A stretch of 64,000 bases of DNA from Cavia porcellus (lineage: Eukaryota > Chordata > Mammalia > Rodentia > Caviidae). Position numbers and translations under genes: made by a program. Location of the stretch: positions 62,001 through 126,000 of the forward strand of contig NW_026947699.1 in the NCBI RefSeq assembly GCF_034190915.1. The letters run 5' to 3'. Below are positions 26,431 to 41,907 of this stretch, in pieces. Each line of letters starts with the position of its first letter. Position 1 is the first letter of the stretch. The notes under the pieces were generated by a model. The model searched no databases. It was not told the origin of the DNA and worked only from the letters and a program-made list of their open reading frames with translations.

Positions 26431-29400
26431 ACTAGTGAATCTAATGTAACACACACCCATACAATGCGCACCACCCCGTGATGTTTTTCTCACTCCTCCT
26501 AGTGAATCTAATGTAACACACACCCATACAATGCGCACCACCCCGTGATGTTTTTCTCACTCGTCCTAGTGAATCTAATGTAACACACACCCATACAATG
26601 CGCACCACCCCGTGATGTTTTTCTCAATCCTACTAGTGAATCTAATGTAACACACACCCATACAATGCGCACCACCCCGTGATGTTTTTCTGACTCCTAC
26701 TAGTGAATGTAATGTAACACACACCCATACAATGTGCACCACCCCGTGATGTTTTTCTCACTCCTACTAGTGAATGTAATGTAACACACAACCATACAAT
26801 GCGCACCACCCCGTGATGTTTTTCTCACTCCTACTAGTGAATGTAATGTAACACACACCCATACAATGCGCACCACCCCGTGATGTTTTTCTCACTCCTA
26901 CTAGTGAATGTAATGTAACACACACCCATACAATGCGCACCACCCCGTGATGTTTTTCTCACTCCTACTAGTGAATCTAATGTAACACACACCCATACAA
27001 TGCGCACCACCCCGTGATGTTATTCTCACTCCTACTAGTGAATGTAATGTAACACACACCCATACAATGCGCACCACCCCGTGAAGATTTTCTCACTCCT
27101 ACTAGTGAATCTAATGTAACACACACCCATACAATGCGCACCACCCCGTGATGTTATTCTCACTCCTACTAGTGAATGTAATGTAACACACACCCATAAA
27201 ATGCGCACCACCCCGTGATGTTTTTCTCACTCCTACTAGTAAATGTAATGTAACACACACCCATACAATGCGCACCACCCCGTGATGTTTTTCTCACTCC
27301 TATTTGTGAATGTAATGTAACACACACCCATACAATGCGCACCACCCCGTGATGTTTTTCTCACTCCTACTAGTGAATGTAATGTAACACACACCCATAC
27401 AATGCGCACCACCCCGTGATGTTTTTCTCACTCCTACTAGTGAATGTAATGTAACACACACCCATACAATGCGCACCACCCCGTGATGTTTTTCTCAATC
27501 CTACTAGTGAATGTAATGTAACACACACCCATACAATGCGCACCACCCCGTGATGTTTTTCTCACTCCTACTAGTGAATCTAATGTAACACACACCCATA
27601 CAATGCGCACCACCCCGTGATGTTTTTCTCACTCCTACTAGTGAATCTAATGTAACACACACCCATACAATGCGCACCAACCCGTGATGTTTTTCTCACG
27701 CCTACTAGTGAATGTAATGTAACACACACCCATACAATGCGCACCACCCCGTGATGTTTTGCTCACTCCTACTAGTGAATGTAATGTAACACACACCCAT
27801 ACAATGCGCACCACCCCGTGATGTTTTTCTCACTCCTACTAGTGAATGTAATGTAACACACACGCATACAATGCGCACCACCCCGTGATGTTTTTCTCAC
27901 TCCTACTAGTGAATGTAATGTAACACACACCCATACAATGCGCACCACCCCGTGATGTTTTTCTCACTCCTACTAGTGAATGTAATGTAACACACACCCA
28001 TACAATGCGCACCACCCCGTGATGTTTTTCTCACTCCTACTAGTGAATGTAATGTAACACACACCCATACAATGCGCACCACCCCGTGATGTTTTTCTCA
28101 CTCCTACTAGTGAATGTAATGTAACACACACCCATACAATGCGCACCACCCCGTGATGTTTTTCTCACTGCTACTAGTGAATGTAATGTAACACACACCC
28201 ATACAATGCGCACCACCCCGTGATGTTTTTCTCACTCCTACTAGTGAATGTAATGTAACACACACCCATACAATGCGCACCACCCCGTGATGTTTTTCTC
28301 ACTCCTACTAGTGAATGTAATGTAACACACACCCATACAATGCGCACCACCCCGTGATGTTTTTCTCACTCCTACTAGTGAATGTAATGTAACACACACC
28401 CATACAATGCGCACCACCCCGTGATGTTTTTCTCACTCCTACTAGTGAATGTAATGTAACACACACCCATACAATGCGCACCACCCCGTGATGTTTTTCT
28501 CACTCCTACTAGTGAATCTAATGTAACACACACCCATACAATGCGCACCACCCCGTGATGTTATTCTCACTCCTACTAGTGAATCTAATGTAACACACAC
28601 CCATACAATGCGCACCACCCCGTGATGTTTTTCTCACTCCTACTAGTGAATGTAATGTAACACACACCCATACAATGCGCACCACCCCGTGATGTTTTTC
28701 TCACTCCTACTAGTGAATCTAATGTAACACACACCCATACAATGCTCACCACCCCGTGATGTTTTTCTCACTCCTACTAGTGAATCTAATGTAACACACA
28801 CCCATACAATGCGCACCACCCCGTGATGTTTTTCTCACTCCTACTAGTGAATGTAATGTAACACACACCCATACAATGCGCACCAACCCGTGATGTTTTT
28901 CTCACGCCTACTAGTGAATGTAATGTAACACACACCCATACAATGCGCACCACCCCGTGATGTTTTTCTCACTCCTACTAGTGAATGTAATGTAACACAC
29001 ACCCATACAATGCGCACCACCCCGTGAAGTTTTTCTCACTCCTACTAGTGAATCTAATGTAACACCCACCCATACAATGCGCACCACCCCGTGATGTTAT
29101 TCTCACTCCTACTAGTGAATGTAATGTAACACACACCCATAAAATGCGCACCACCCCGTGATGTTTTTCTCACTCCTACTAGTAAATGTAATGTAACACA
29201 CACCCATAAAATGCGCACCACCCCGTGATGTTTTTCGCACTCCTACTAGTGAATGTAATGTAACACACACCCATACAATGCGCACCACCCCGTGATGTTT
29301 TTCTCACTCCTATTTGTGAATGTAATGTAACACACACCCATACAATGCGCACCACCCCGTGATGTTTTTCTCACTCCTACTAGTGAATGTAATGTAACAC

Positions 29401-30652
29401 ACACCCATACAATGCGCACCACCCCGTGATGTTTTTCTCACTCCTACTAGTGAATATAATGTAACACACACCCATACAATGCGCACCACCCCGTGATGTT
29501 TTTCTCACTCCTACTAGTGAATGTAATGTAACACACACCCATACAATGCGCACCACCCCGTGATGTTTTTCTCACTCCTACTAGTGAATGTAATGTAACA
29601 CACACCCATACAATGCGCACCACCCCGTGATGTTTTTCTCACTCCTACTAGTGAATGTAATGTAACACACACCCATACAATGCGCACCACCCCGTGATGT
29701 TTTTCTCACTCCTACTAGTGAATGTAATGTAACACATACGCATACAATGCGCACCACCCCGTGATGTTTTTCTCACTCCTACTAGTGAATGTAATGTAAC
29801 ACACACGCATACAATGCGCACCACCCCGTGATGTTTTTCTCACTCCTACTAGTGAATGTAATGTAACACACACCCATACAATGCGCACCACCCCGTGATG
29901 TTTTTCTCACTCCTACTAGTGAATGTAATGTAACACACACCCATACAATGCGCACCACCCCGTGATTTTTTTCTCACTCCTACTATTGAATGTAATGTAA
30001 CACACACCCATACAATGCGCACCACCCCGTGATGTTTTTCTCACTCCTACTAGTGAATCTAATGTAACACACACCCATACAATGCGCACCACCCCGTGAT
30101 GTTTTTCTCACTCCTACTAGTGAATGTAATGTAACACACACCCATACAATGCGCACCACCCCGTGATGTTTTTCTCACTCCTACTAGTGAATGTAATGTA
30201 ACACACACCCATACAATGCGCACCACCCCGTGATGTTTTTTTCACTCCTACTAGTGAATGTAATGTAACACACAACCATACAATGCGCACCACCCCGTGA
30301 TGTTTTTCTCACTCCTACTAGTGAATGTAATGTAACACACACCCATACAATGCGCACCACCCCGTGATGTTTTTCTCACTCCTACTAGTGAATGTAATGT
30401 AACACACACCCATACAATGCGCACCACCCCGTGATGTTTTTCTCACTCCTACTAGTGAATGTAATGTAACACACACCCATACAATGCGCACCACCCCGTG
30501 ATGTTTTTCTCACTCCTACTAGTGAATGTAATGTAACACACACCCATACAATGCGCACCACCCCGTGATGTTTTTCTCACTCCTACTAGTGAATGTAATG
30601 TAACACACACCCATACAATGCGCACCACCCCGTGATGTTTTTCTCACTCCTA
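26431..30652 (+). repeat. Zone C, GTAAC-type array with 66-monomer period
   Basis: These are all GTAAC monomers. The series GTTATTC, GTGAAGATT (27081), GTTATTC, AAAATG, TATTTGTG (27301), CAACCCG/CACGCC (27678) and GTTTTGCTC returns 4,422 bp later (31503, 31723, 32100), exactly 66 x 67. Within the zone TATTTGTG also recurs at 29311 (30 monomers) and CAACCCG at 28884 (18 monomers), so partial copies overlap. Confidence 0.75.
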
Positions 30653-32460
30653 CTAGTGAATGTAATGTAACACACACCCATACAATGCGCACCACCCCGT
30701 GATGTTTTTCTCACTCCTACTAGTGAATGTAATGTAACACACACCCATACAATGCGCACCACCCCGTGATGTTTTTCTCACTCCTACTAGTGAATCTAAT
30801 GTAACACACACCCATACAATGCGCACCACCCCGTGATGTTTTTCTCACTCCTCCTAGTGAATCTAATGTAACACACACCCATACAATGCGCACCACCCCG
30901 TGATGTTTTTCTCACTCCTCCTAGTGAATCTAATGTAACACACACCCATACAATGCGCACCACCCCGTGATGTTTTTCTCACTCCTCCTAGTGAATCTAA
31001 TGTAACACACACCCATACAATGCGCACCACCCCGTGATGTTTTTCTCACTCCTACTAGTGAATGTAATGTAACACACACCCATACAATGCGCACCACCCC
31101 GTGATGTTTTTCTCACTCCTACTAGTGAATGTAATGTAACACACACCCATACAATGCGCACCACCCCGTGATGTTTTTCTCACTCCTACTAGTGAATGTA
31201 ATGTAAAACACACCCATACAATGCGCACCACCCCGTGATGTTTTTCTCACTCCTACTAGTGAATGTAATGTAACACACACCCATACAATGCGCACCACCC
31301 CGTGATGTTTTTCTCACTCCTACTAGTGAATGTAATGTAACACACACCCATACAATGCGCACCACCCCGTGATGTTTTTCTCACTCCTACTAGTGAATCT
31401 AATGTAACACACACCCATACAATGCGCACCACCCCGTGATGTTATTCTCACTCCTACTAGTGAATGTAATGTAACACACACCCATACAATGCGCACCACC
31501 CCGTGAAGATTTTCTCACTCCTACTAGTGAATCTAATGTAACACACACCCATACAATGCGCACCACCCCGTGATGTTATTCTCACTCCTACTAGTGAATG
31601 TAATGTAACACACACCCATAAAATGCGCACCACCCCGTGATGTTTTTCTCACTCCTACTAGTGAATGTAATGTAACACACACCCATACAATGCGCACCAC
31701 CCCGTGATGTTTTTCTCACTCCTATTTGTGAATGTAATGTAACACACACCCATACAATGCGCACCACCCCGTGATGTTTTTCTCACTCCTACTAGTGAAT
31801 GTAATGTAACACACACCCATACAATGCGCACCACCCCGTGATGTTTTTCTCACTCCTACTAGTGAATGTAATGTAACACACACCCATACAATGCGCACCA
31901 CCCCGTGATGTTTTTCTCACTACTACTAGTGAATGTAATGTAACACACACCCATACAATGCGCACCACCCCGTGATGTTTTTCTCACTCCTACTAGTGAA
32001 TGTAATGTAACACACACCCATACAATGCGCACCACCCCGTGATGTTTTTCTCACTCCTACTAGTGAATCTAATGTAACACACACCCATACAATGCGCACC
32101 AACCCGTGATGTTTTTCTCACGCCTACTAGTGAATGTAATGTAACACACACCCATACAATGCGCACCACCCCGTGATGTTTTGCTCACTCCTACTAGTGA
32201 ATGTAATGTAACACACACCCATACAATGCGCACCACCCCGTGATGTTTTTCTCACTCCTACTAGTGAATGTAATGTAACACACACGAATACAATGCGCAC
32301 CACCCCGTGATGTTTTTCTCACTCCTACTAGTGAATGTAATGTAACACACACCCATACAATGCGCACCACCCCGTGATGTTTTTCTCACTCCTACGAGTG
32401 AATGTAATGTAACACACACCCATACAATGCGCACCACCCCGTGATGTTTTTCTCACTCCT

Positions 32461-33398
32461 ACTAGTGAATGTAATGTGACACACACCTGTACAATGCGCA
32501 CCACCCCGTGATGTTTTTCTCACTCCTACTAGTGAATGTAATGTGACCCACACCCGTACAATGCGCACCACCCCGTGATATTTTTCTCACTCCTACTAGT
32601 GAATGTAATGTGACACACACCCGTACAATGCGCACCACCCCGTGATGTTTTTCTCACTCCTACTAGTCAATGTAATGTGACACACACCCGTACAATGCGC
32701 ACCACCCCGTGATGTTTTTCTCACTCCTACTAGTCAATGTAATGTGACACACACCCGTACAATGCGCACCACCCCGTGATTTTTTTCTCACTCCTACTAG
32801 TGAATGTAATGTGACACACACCCGTACAATGCGCACCACCCCGTGATGTTTTTCTCACTCCTACTAGTGAATGTAATGTGACACACACCCGTACAATGCG
32901 CACCACCCCGTGATGTTTTTCTCACTCCTACTAGTGAATGTAATGTGACACACACCCGTACAATGCGCACCACCCCGTGATGTTTTCCTCACTCCTACTA
33001 GTGAATGTAATGTGACACACACCCGTACAATGCGCACCACCCCGTGATGTTTTTCTCACTCCTACTAGTGAATGTAATGTGACACACATCCGTACAATGC
33101 GCACCACCCCGTGATGTTTTTCTCACTCCTACTAGTGAATGTAATGTGACACACACCCATACAATGCGCACCACCCCGTGATGTTTTTCTCACTCCTACT
33201 AGTGAATCTAATGTGACACACACCCATACAATGCGCACCACCCCCTGATGTTTTTCTCACTCCTACTAGTGAATCTAATGTGACACACACCCATAAAATG
33301 CGCACCACCCCGTGATGTTTTTCTCACTCCTACTAGTGAATCTAATGTGACACACACCCATACAATGCGCACCACCCCGTGATGTTTTTCTCACTCCT
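32461..33398 (+). repeat. GTGAC-subfamily block 1 (14 monomers)
   Basis: This is the first appearance of 18G. Most monomers also carry 29G (CCCGTAC); the last four revert to CCCATAC or AAAATG. It contains CCTGTAC, GACCCAC, GTCAATG and seven-T members. Confidence 0.92.
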
Positions 33399-33800
33399 AC
33401 TAGTAAATCTAATGTAACACACACCCGTACAATGCGCACCACCCCGTGATGTTTTTCTCACTCCTACTAGTGAATCTAATGTAACACACACCCATACAAT
33501 GCGCACCACCCCGTGATGTTTTTCTCACTCCTACTACTGAATGTAATGTAACACACACCCATACAATGCGCACCACCCCGTGATGTTTTTCTCACTCCTA
33601 CTAGTGAATGTAATGTAACACACACCCATACAATGCGCACCACCCCGTGATGTTTTTCTCACTGCTACTAGTGAATGTAATGTAACACACACCCATACAA
33701 TGCGCACCACCCCGTGATGTTTTTCTCACTGCTACTAGTGATTGTAATGTAACACACACCCATACAGTGCGCACCACCCCGTGATGTTTTTCTCACTCCT
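33399..33800 (+). repeat. GTAAC spacer (6 monomers)
   Basis: Six GTAAC monomers separate GTGAC blocks 1 and 2. The first has TAAATCT and CCCGTAC, a rare 18A/29G combination; later ones have CTACTG, two GCTACT and CAGTGCGC, like a shortened 18-monomer cassette. Its D2 counterpart is 42846-43247. Confidence 0.88.
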
Positions 33801-35207
33801 ACTAGTGAATCTAATGTGACACACACCGGTACAATGCGCACCACCCCGTGATGTTTTTCTCACTCCTACTAGTGAATCTAATGTGACACACACCCGTACA
33901 ATGCGCACCACCCCGTGATGTTTTTCTCACTCCTAATAGTGAATCTAATGTGACACACACCCGTACAATGCGCACCACCCCGTGATGTTTTTCTCACTCC
34001 TACTAGTGAATCTAATGTGACACACACCCGTACAATGCGCACCACCCCGTGATGTTTTTCACACTCATACTACTGAATCTAATGTGACACACACCCGTAC
34101 AATGCGCACCACCCCGTGATGTTTTTCTCACTCCTACTAGTGAATCTAATGTGACACACACCAGTACAATGCGCACCACCCCGTGATGTTTTTCTCACTC
34201 CTACTAGTGAATCTAATGTGACACACACCCGTACAATGCGCACCACCCCGTGATGTTTTTCTCACTCCTGCTAGTGAATGTAATGTGACACACACCCGTA
34301 CAATGCGCACCACCCCGTGATGTTTTTCTCACTCCTGCTAGTGAATGTAATGTGACACACACCCATACAATGCGCACCACACCGTGATGTTTTTCTCACT
34401 CCTACTAGTGAATGTAATGTGACACACACCCGTACAATGCGCACCACCCCGTGATGTTTTTCTCACTCCTACTAGTCAATGTAATGTGACACACACCTGT
34501 ACAATGCGCACCACCCCGTGATGTTTTTCTCACTCCTACTAGTCAATGTAATGTGACACACACCCGTACAATGCGCACCACCCCGTGATTTTTTTCTCAC
34601 TCCTACTAGTGAATGTAATGTGACACACACCCGTACAATGCGCACCACCCCGTGATGTTTTTCTCACTCCTACTAGTGAATGTAATGTGACACACACCCG
34701 TACAATGCGCACCACCCCGTGATGTTTTTCTCACTCCTACTAGTGAATGTAATGTGACACACACCCGTACAATGCGCACCACCCCGTGATGTTTTCCTCA
34801 CTCCTACTAGTGAATGTAATGTGACACACACCCGTACAATGCGCACCACCCCGTGATGTTTTTCTCACTCCTACTAGTGAATGTAATGTGACACACATCC
34901 GTACAATGCGCACCACCCCGTGATGTTTTTCTCACTCCTACTAGTGAATGTAATGTGACACACACCCATACAATGCGCACCACCCCGTGATGTTTTTCTC
35001 ACTCCTACTAGTGAATCTAATGTGACACACACCCATACAATGCGCACCACCCCCTGATGTTTTTCTCACTCCTACTAGTGAATCTAATGTGACACACACC
35101 CATAAAATGCGCACCACCCCGTGATGTTTTTCTCACTCCTACTAGTGAATCTAATGTGACACACACCCATACAATGCGCACCACCCCGTGATGTTTTTCT
35201 CACTCCT
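33801..35207 (+). repeat. GTGAC-subfamily block 2 (21 monomers)
   Basis: It begins with GGTAC and contains CACACTCATACTACTG, CCAGTAC, two CCTGCTAG, CACACCGTG, two GTCAATG, seven-T, TTTTCCTC and CATCCGTAC, and ends with CCATAC and AAAATG monomers. Confidence 0.92.
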
Positions 35208-36413
35208 ACTAGTGAATCTAATGTAACACACACCCATACAATGCGCACCACCCCGTGATGTTTTTCTCACTCCTACTTGTGAATCTAATGTAACACACAC
35301 CCATACAATGCGCACCACCCCGTGATGTTTTTCTCACTCCTACTACTGAATGTAATGTAACACACACCCATACAATGCGCACCACCCCGTGATGTTTTTC
35401 TCACTCCTACTAGTGAATGTAATGTAACACACACCCATACAATGCGCACCACCCCGTGATGTTTTTCTCACTGCTACTAGTGAATGTAATGTAACACACA
35501 CCCATACAGTGCGCACCACCCCGTGATGTTTTTCTCACTGCTACTAGTGAATGTAATGTAACACACACCCATACAATGCGCACCACCCCGTGATGTTTTT
35601 CTCACTGCTACTAGTGAATGTAATGTAACACACACCCATACAATGCGCACCACCCCGTGATGTTTTTCTCACTCCTACTAGTGAATGTAATGTAACACAC
35701 ACCCATACAATGCGCACCACCCTGTGATGTTTTTCTCACTCCTACTAGTGAATGTAATGTAACACACACCCATACAATGCGCACCACCCCGTGATGTTTT
35801 TCTCACTCCTACTAGTGAATGTAATGTAACACACACCCATACAATGCGCACCACCCCGTGATGTTTTTCTCACTCCTACTAGTGAATGTAATGTAACACA
35901 CACCCATACAATGCGCACCACCCCGTGATGTTTTTCTCACTGCTACTAGTGAATGTAATGTAACACACACCCATACAATGCGCACCACCCCGTGATGATT
36001 TTCTCACTCCTACTAGTGAATGTAATGTAACACACACCCATACAATGCGCACCACCCCGTGATGTTTTTCTCACTGCTACTAGTGAATCTAATGTAACAC
36101 ACACCCATACAATGCGCACCACCCCGTGATGTTTTTCTCACTCCTACTAGTGAATCTAATGTAACACACACCCATACAATGCGCACCACCCCGTGATGTT
36201 TTTCTCACTCCTACTAGTGATTCTAATGTAACACACACCCATACAATGCGCAACACCCCGTGATGTTTTTCTCACTCCTACTAGTGATTCTAATGTAACA
36301 CACACCCATACAATGCGCACCACCCCGTGATGTTTTTCTCACTGCTACTAGTGAATGTAATGTAACACACACCCATACAGTGCGCACCACCCCGTGATGT
36401 TTTTCTCACTCCT
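35208..36413 (+). repeat. 18-monomer GTAAC cassette, copy 1
   Basis: This 1,206-bp cassette lies between GTGAC blocks. Ordered markers: ACTTGTG, CTACTG, three GCTACT, CAGTGCGC (35507), CCCTGTG, GCTACT, GATGATT (35994), GCTACT, two GTGATTCT with GCAACACC, then CAGTGCGC before the next block. Confidence 0.9.
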
Positions 36414-38423
36414 ACTAGTGAATCTAATGTGACACACACCGGTACAATGCGCACCACCCCGTGATGTTTTTCTCACTCCTACTAGTGAATCTAATGTGAC
36501 ACACACCCGTACAATGCGCACCACCCCGTGATGTTTTTCTCACTCCTACTAGTGAATCTAATGTGACACACACCCGTACAATGCGCACCACCCCGTGATG
36601 TTTTTCTCACTCATACTACTGAATCTAATGTGACACACACCCGTACAATGCGCACCACCCCGTGATGTTTTTCTCACTCCTACTAGTGAATCTAATGTGA
36701 CACACACCTGTACAATGCGCACCACCCCGTGATGTTTTTCTCACTCCTAATAGTGAATCTAATGTGACACACACCCGTACAATGCGCACCACCCCGTGAT
36801 GTTTTTCTCACTCCTACTAGTGAATCTAATGTGACACACACCCGTACAATGCGCACCACCCCGTGATGTTTTTCTCACTCATACTACTGAATCTAATGTG
36901 ACACACACCCGTACAATGCGCACCACCCCGTGATGTTTTTCTCACTCCTACTAGTGAATCTAATGTGACACACACCTGTACAATGCGCACCACCCCGTGA
37001 TGTTTTTCTCACTCCTACTAGTGAATCTAATGTGACACACACCCGTACAATGCGCACCACCCCGTGATGTTTTTCTCACTCCTGCTAGTGAATGTAATGT
37101 GACACACACCCGTACAATGCGCACGACCCCGTGATGTTTTTCTCACTCCTGCTAGTGAATGTAATGTGACACACACCCATACAATGCGCACCACACCGTG
37201 ATGTTTTTCTCACTCCTACTAGTGAATGTAATGTGACACACACCCGTACAATGCGCACCACCCCGTGATGTTTTTCTCACTCCTACTAGTGAATGTAATG
37301 TGACACACACCCGTACAATGCGCACCACCCCGTGATGTTTTTCTCACTCCTACTAGTCAATGTAATGTGACACACACCCGTACAATGCGCACCACCCCGT
37401 GATTTTTTTCTCACTCCTACTAGTGAATGTAATGTGACACACACCCGTACAATGCGCACCACCCCGTGATGTTTTTCTCACTCCTACTAGTGAATGTAAT
37501 GTGACACACACCCGTACAATGCGCACCACCCCGTGATGTTTTTCTCACTCCTACTAGTGAATGTAATGTGACCCACACCCGTACAATGCGCACCACCCCG
37601 TGATATTTTTCTCACTCCTACTAGTGAATGTAATGTGACACACACCCGTACAATGCGCACCACCCCGTGATGTTTTTCTCACTCCTACTAGTCAATGTAA
37701 TGTGACACACACCCGTACAATGCGCACCACCCCGTGATGTTTTTCTCACTCCTACTAGTCAATGTAATGTGACACACACCCGTACAATGCGCACCACCCC
37801 GTGATTTTTTTCTCACTCCTACTAGTGAATGTAATGTGACACACACCCGTACAATGCGCACCACCCCGTGATGTTTTTCTCACTCCTACTAGTGAATGTA
37901 ATGTGACACACACCCGTACAATGCGCACCACCCCGTGATGTTTTTCTCACTCCTACTAGTGAATGTAATGTGACACACACCCGTACAATGCGCACCACCC
38001 CGTGATGTTTTCCTCACTCCTACTAGTGAATGTAATGTGACACACACCCGTACAATGCGCACCACCCCGTGATGTTTTTCTCACTCCTACTAGTGAATGT
38101 AATGTGACACACATCCGTACAATGCGCACCACCCCGTGATGTTTTTCTCACTCCTACTAGTGAATGTAATGTGACACACACCCATACAATGCGCACCACC
38201 CCGTGATGTTTTTCTCACTCCTACTAGTGAATCTAATGTGACACACACCCATACAATGCGCACCACCCCCTGATGTTTTTCTCACTCCTACTAGTGAATC
38301 TAATGTGACACACACCCATAAAATGCGCACCACCCCGTGATGTTTTTCTCACTCCTACTAGTGAATCTAATGTGACACACACCCATACAATGCGCACCAC
38401 CCCGTGATGTTTTTCTCACTCCT
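36414..38423 (+). repeat. GTGAC-subfamily block 3 (30 monomers)
   Basis: It starts with GGTAC and holds two CTCATACTACTG monomers, TAATAG, GCACGACC (37121), CACACCGTG, GTCAATG, seven-T, GACCCAC with GATATT (about 37571-37601), TTTTCCTC, and a CCATAC/AAAATG tail. Confidence 0.92.
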
Positions 38424-39629
38424 ACTAGTGAATCTAATGTAACACACACCCATACAATGCGCACCACCCCGTGATGTTTTTCTCACTCCTACTAGTGAAT
38501 CTAATGTAACACACACCCATACAATGCGCACCACCCCGTGATGTTTTTCTCACTCCTACTACTGAATGTAATGTAACACACACCCATACAATGCGCACCA
38601 CCCCGTGATGTTTTTCTCACTCCTACTAGTGAATGTAATGTAACACACACCCATACAATGCGCACCACCCCGTGATGTTTTTCTCACTGCTACTAGTGAA
38701 TGTAATGTAACACACACCCATACAGTGCGCACCACCCCGTGATGTTTTTCTCACTGCTACTAGTGAATGTAATGTAACACACACCCATACAATGCGCACC
38801 ACCCCGTGATGTTTTTCTCACTGCTACTAGTGAATGTAATGTAACACACACCCATACAATGCGCACCACCCCGTGATGTTTTTCTCACTCCTACTAGTGA
38901 ATGTAATGTAACACACACCCATACAATGCGCACCACCCTGTGATGTTTTTCTCACTCCTACTAGTGAATGTAATGTAACACACACCCATACAATGCGCAC
39001 CACCCCGTGATGTTTTTCTCACTCCTACTAGTGAATGTAATGTAACACACACCCATACAATGCGCACCACCCCGTGATGTTTTTCTCACTCCTACTAGTG
39101 AATGTAATGTAACACACACCCATACAATGCGCACCACCCCGTGATGTTTTTCTCACTGCTACTAGTGAATGTAATGTAACACACACCCATACAATGCGCA
39201 CCACCCCGTGATGATTTTCTCACTCCTACTAGTGAATGTAATGTAACACACACCCATACAATGCGCACCACCCCGTGATGTTTTTCTCACTGCTACTAGT
39301 GAATCTAATGTAACACACACCCATACAATGCGCACCACCCCGTGATGTTTTTCTCACTCCTACTAGTGAATCTAATGTAACACACACCCATACAATGCGC
39401 ACCACCCCGTGATGTTTTTCTCACTCCTACTAGTGATTCTAATGTAACACACACCCATACAATGCGCAACACCCCGTGATGTTTTTCTCACTCCTACTAG
39501 TGATTCTAATGTAACACACACCCATACAATGCGCACCACCCCGTGATGTTTTTCTCACTGCTACTAGTGAATGTAATGTAACACACACCCATACAATGCG
39601 CACCACCCCGTGATGTTTTTCTCACTCCT
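38424..39629 (+). repeat. 18-monomer GTAAC cassette, copy 2
   Basis: It has the same marker order as copy 1 at +3,216 bp (48 monomers), but the first monomers lack ACTTGTG and the last carries CAATGCGC rather than CAGTGCGC. It leads into a different, short GTGAC block. Confidence 0.9.
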
Positions 39630-40031
39630 ACTAGTGAATGTAATGTGACACACACCCATACAATGCGCACCACCCCGTGATGTTTTTCTCACTCCTACTA
39701 GTGAATCTAATGTGACACACACCCATACAATGCGCACCACCCCGTGATGTTTTTCTCACTCCTACTAATGAATCTAATGTGACACACACCCATAAAATGC
39801 GCACCACCCCGTGATGTTTTTCTCACTCCTACTAGTGAATCTAATGTGACACACACCTGTACAATGCGCACCACCCCGTGATGTTTTTCTCACTCCTACT
39901 AGTGAATCTAATGTGACACACACCCGTACAATGCGCACCACCCCGTGATGTTTTTCTCACTCCTGCTAGTGAATGTAATGTGACACACACCCGTACAATG
40001 CGCACCACCCCGTGATGTTTTTCTCACTCCC
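39630..40031 (+). repeat. GTGAC-subfamily block 4 (6 monomers)
   Basis: It begins with three CCCATAC-type members including CTAATGAATC (39765) and AAAATG, then CCTGTAC, and ends at a CCTGCTAG monomer. This is the point where the order differs from that after 49.4 kb. Confidence 0.9.
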
Positions 40032-41907
40032 ACTAGTGAATGTAATGTAACACACACCCATACAATGCGCACCACCCCGTGATGTTTTTCTCACTCCCAC
40101 TAGTGAATGTAATGTAACACACACCCATACAATGCGCACCACCCCGTGATGTTTTTCTCACTCCTACTAGTGAATGTAATGTAACACACACCCATACAAT
40201 GCGCACCACCCCGTGATGTTTTTCTCACTCCTACTAGTGAATCTAATGTAACACACACCCATACAATGCGCACCACCCCGTGATGTTTTTCTCACTCCTC
40301 CTAGTGAATCTAATGTAACACACACCCATACAATGCGCACCACCCCGTGATGTTTTTCTCACTCCTCCTAGTGAATCTAATGTAACACACACCCATACAA
40401 TGCGCACCACCCCGTGATGTTTTTCTCACTCCTCCTAGTGAATCTAATGTAACACACACCCATACAATGCGCACCACCCCGTGATGTTTTTCTCACTCCT
40501 ACTAGTGAATGTAATGTAACACACACCCATACAATGCGCACCACCCCGTGATGTTTTTCTCACTCCTACTAGTGAATGTAATGTAACACACACCCATACA
40601 ATGCGCACCACCCCGTGATGTTTTTCTCACTCCTACTAGTGAATGTAATGTAAAACACACCCATACAATGCGCACCACCCCGTGATGTTTTTCTCACTCC
40701 TACTAGTGAATGTAATGTAACACACACCCATACAATGCGCACCACCCCGTGATGTTTTTCTCACTCCTACTAGTGAATGTAATGTAACACACACCCATAC
40801 AATGCGCACCACCCCGTGATGTTTTTCTCACTCCTACTAGTGAATCTAATGTAACACACACCCATACAATGCGCACCACCCCGTGATGTTATTCTCACTC
40901 CTACTAGTGAATGTAATGTAACACACACCCATACAATGCGCACCACCCCGTGAAGATTTTCTCACTCCTACTAGTGAATCTAATGTAACACACACCCATA
41001 CAATGCGCACCACCCCGTGATGTTATTCTCACTCCTACTAGTGAATGTAATGTAACACACACCCATAAAATGCGCACCACCCCGTGATGTTTTTCTCACT
41101 CCTACTAGTGAATGTAATGTAACACACACCCATACAATGCGCACCACCCCGTGATGTTTTTCTCACTCCTATTTGTGAATGTAATGTAACACACACCCAT
41201 ACAATGCGCACCACCCCGTGATGTTTTTCTCACTCCTACTAGTGAATGTAATGTAACACACACCCATACAATGCGCACCACCCCGTGATGTTTTTCTCAC
41301 TCCTACTAGTGAATGTAATGTAACACACACCCATACAATGCGCACCACCCCGTGATGTTTTTCTCACTACTACTAGTGAATGTAATGTAACACACACCCA
41401 TACAATGCGCACCACCCCGTGATGTTTTTCTCACTCCTACTAGTGAATGTAATGTAACACACACCCATACAATGCGCACCACCCCGTGATGTTTTTCTCA
41501 CTCCTACTAGTGAATCTAATGTAACACACACCCATACAATGCGCACCAACCCGTGATGTTTTTCTCACGCCTACTAGTGAATGTAATGTAACACACACCC
41601 ATACAATGCGCACCACCCCGTGATGTTTTGCTCACTCCTACTAGTGAATGTAATGTAACACACACCCATACAATGCGCACCACCCCGTGATGTTTTTCTC
41701 ACTCCTACTAGTGAATGTAATGTAACACACACGAATACAATGCGCACCACCCCGTGATGTTTTTCTCACTCCTACTAGTGAATGTAATGTAACACACACC
41801 CATACAATGCGCACCACCCCGTGATGTTTTTCTCACTCCTACGAGTGAATGTAATGTAACACACACCCATACAATGCGCACCACCCCGTGATGTTTTTCT
41901 CACTCCT
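40032..41907 (+). repeat. GTAAC block inside D2 (28 monomers)
   Basis: It opens with CCCACTAG changes, then three CCTCCTAG, TAAAACAC (40651), GTGAAG (40950), TATTTG (41170), CAACCCG/CACGCC, GTTTTGCTC, CACGAAT and TACGAG. It is the copy of zone C sequence at 30.65-32.46 kb. Confidence 0.9.

Larger units (their letters stand above)
30653..40025 (+). repeat. 141-monomer duplication, copy D1
   Basis: This is the upstream copy of a very large HOR. Landmarks and their partners at +9,447: CCTCCTAG 30850, TAAAACAC 31204, GTGAAG 31503, TATTTG 31723, CCTGTAC 32486, GACCCAC near 32544, TAAATCT 33404, GGTAC 33828, CCAGTAC 34161, AAAATG 35101 and ACTTGTG 35274. After the 1-bp deletion in copy D2 the offset is 9,446 (CAGTGCGC 35507, GATGATT 35994, GCACGACC 37121, CTAATG 39765). 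Ends are set where a CCCACTAG monomer breaks the match. Confidence 0.9.
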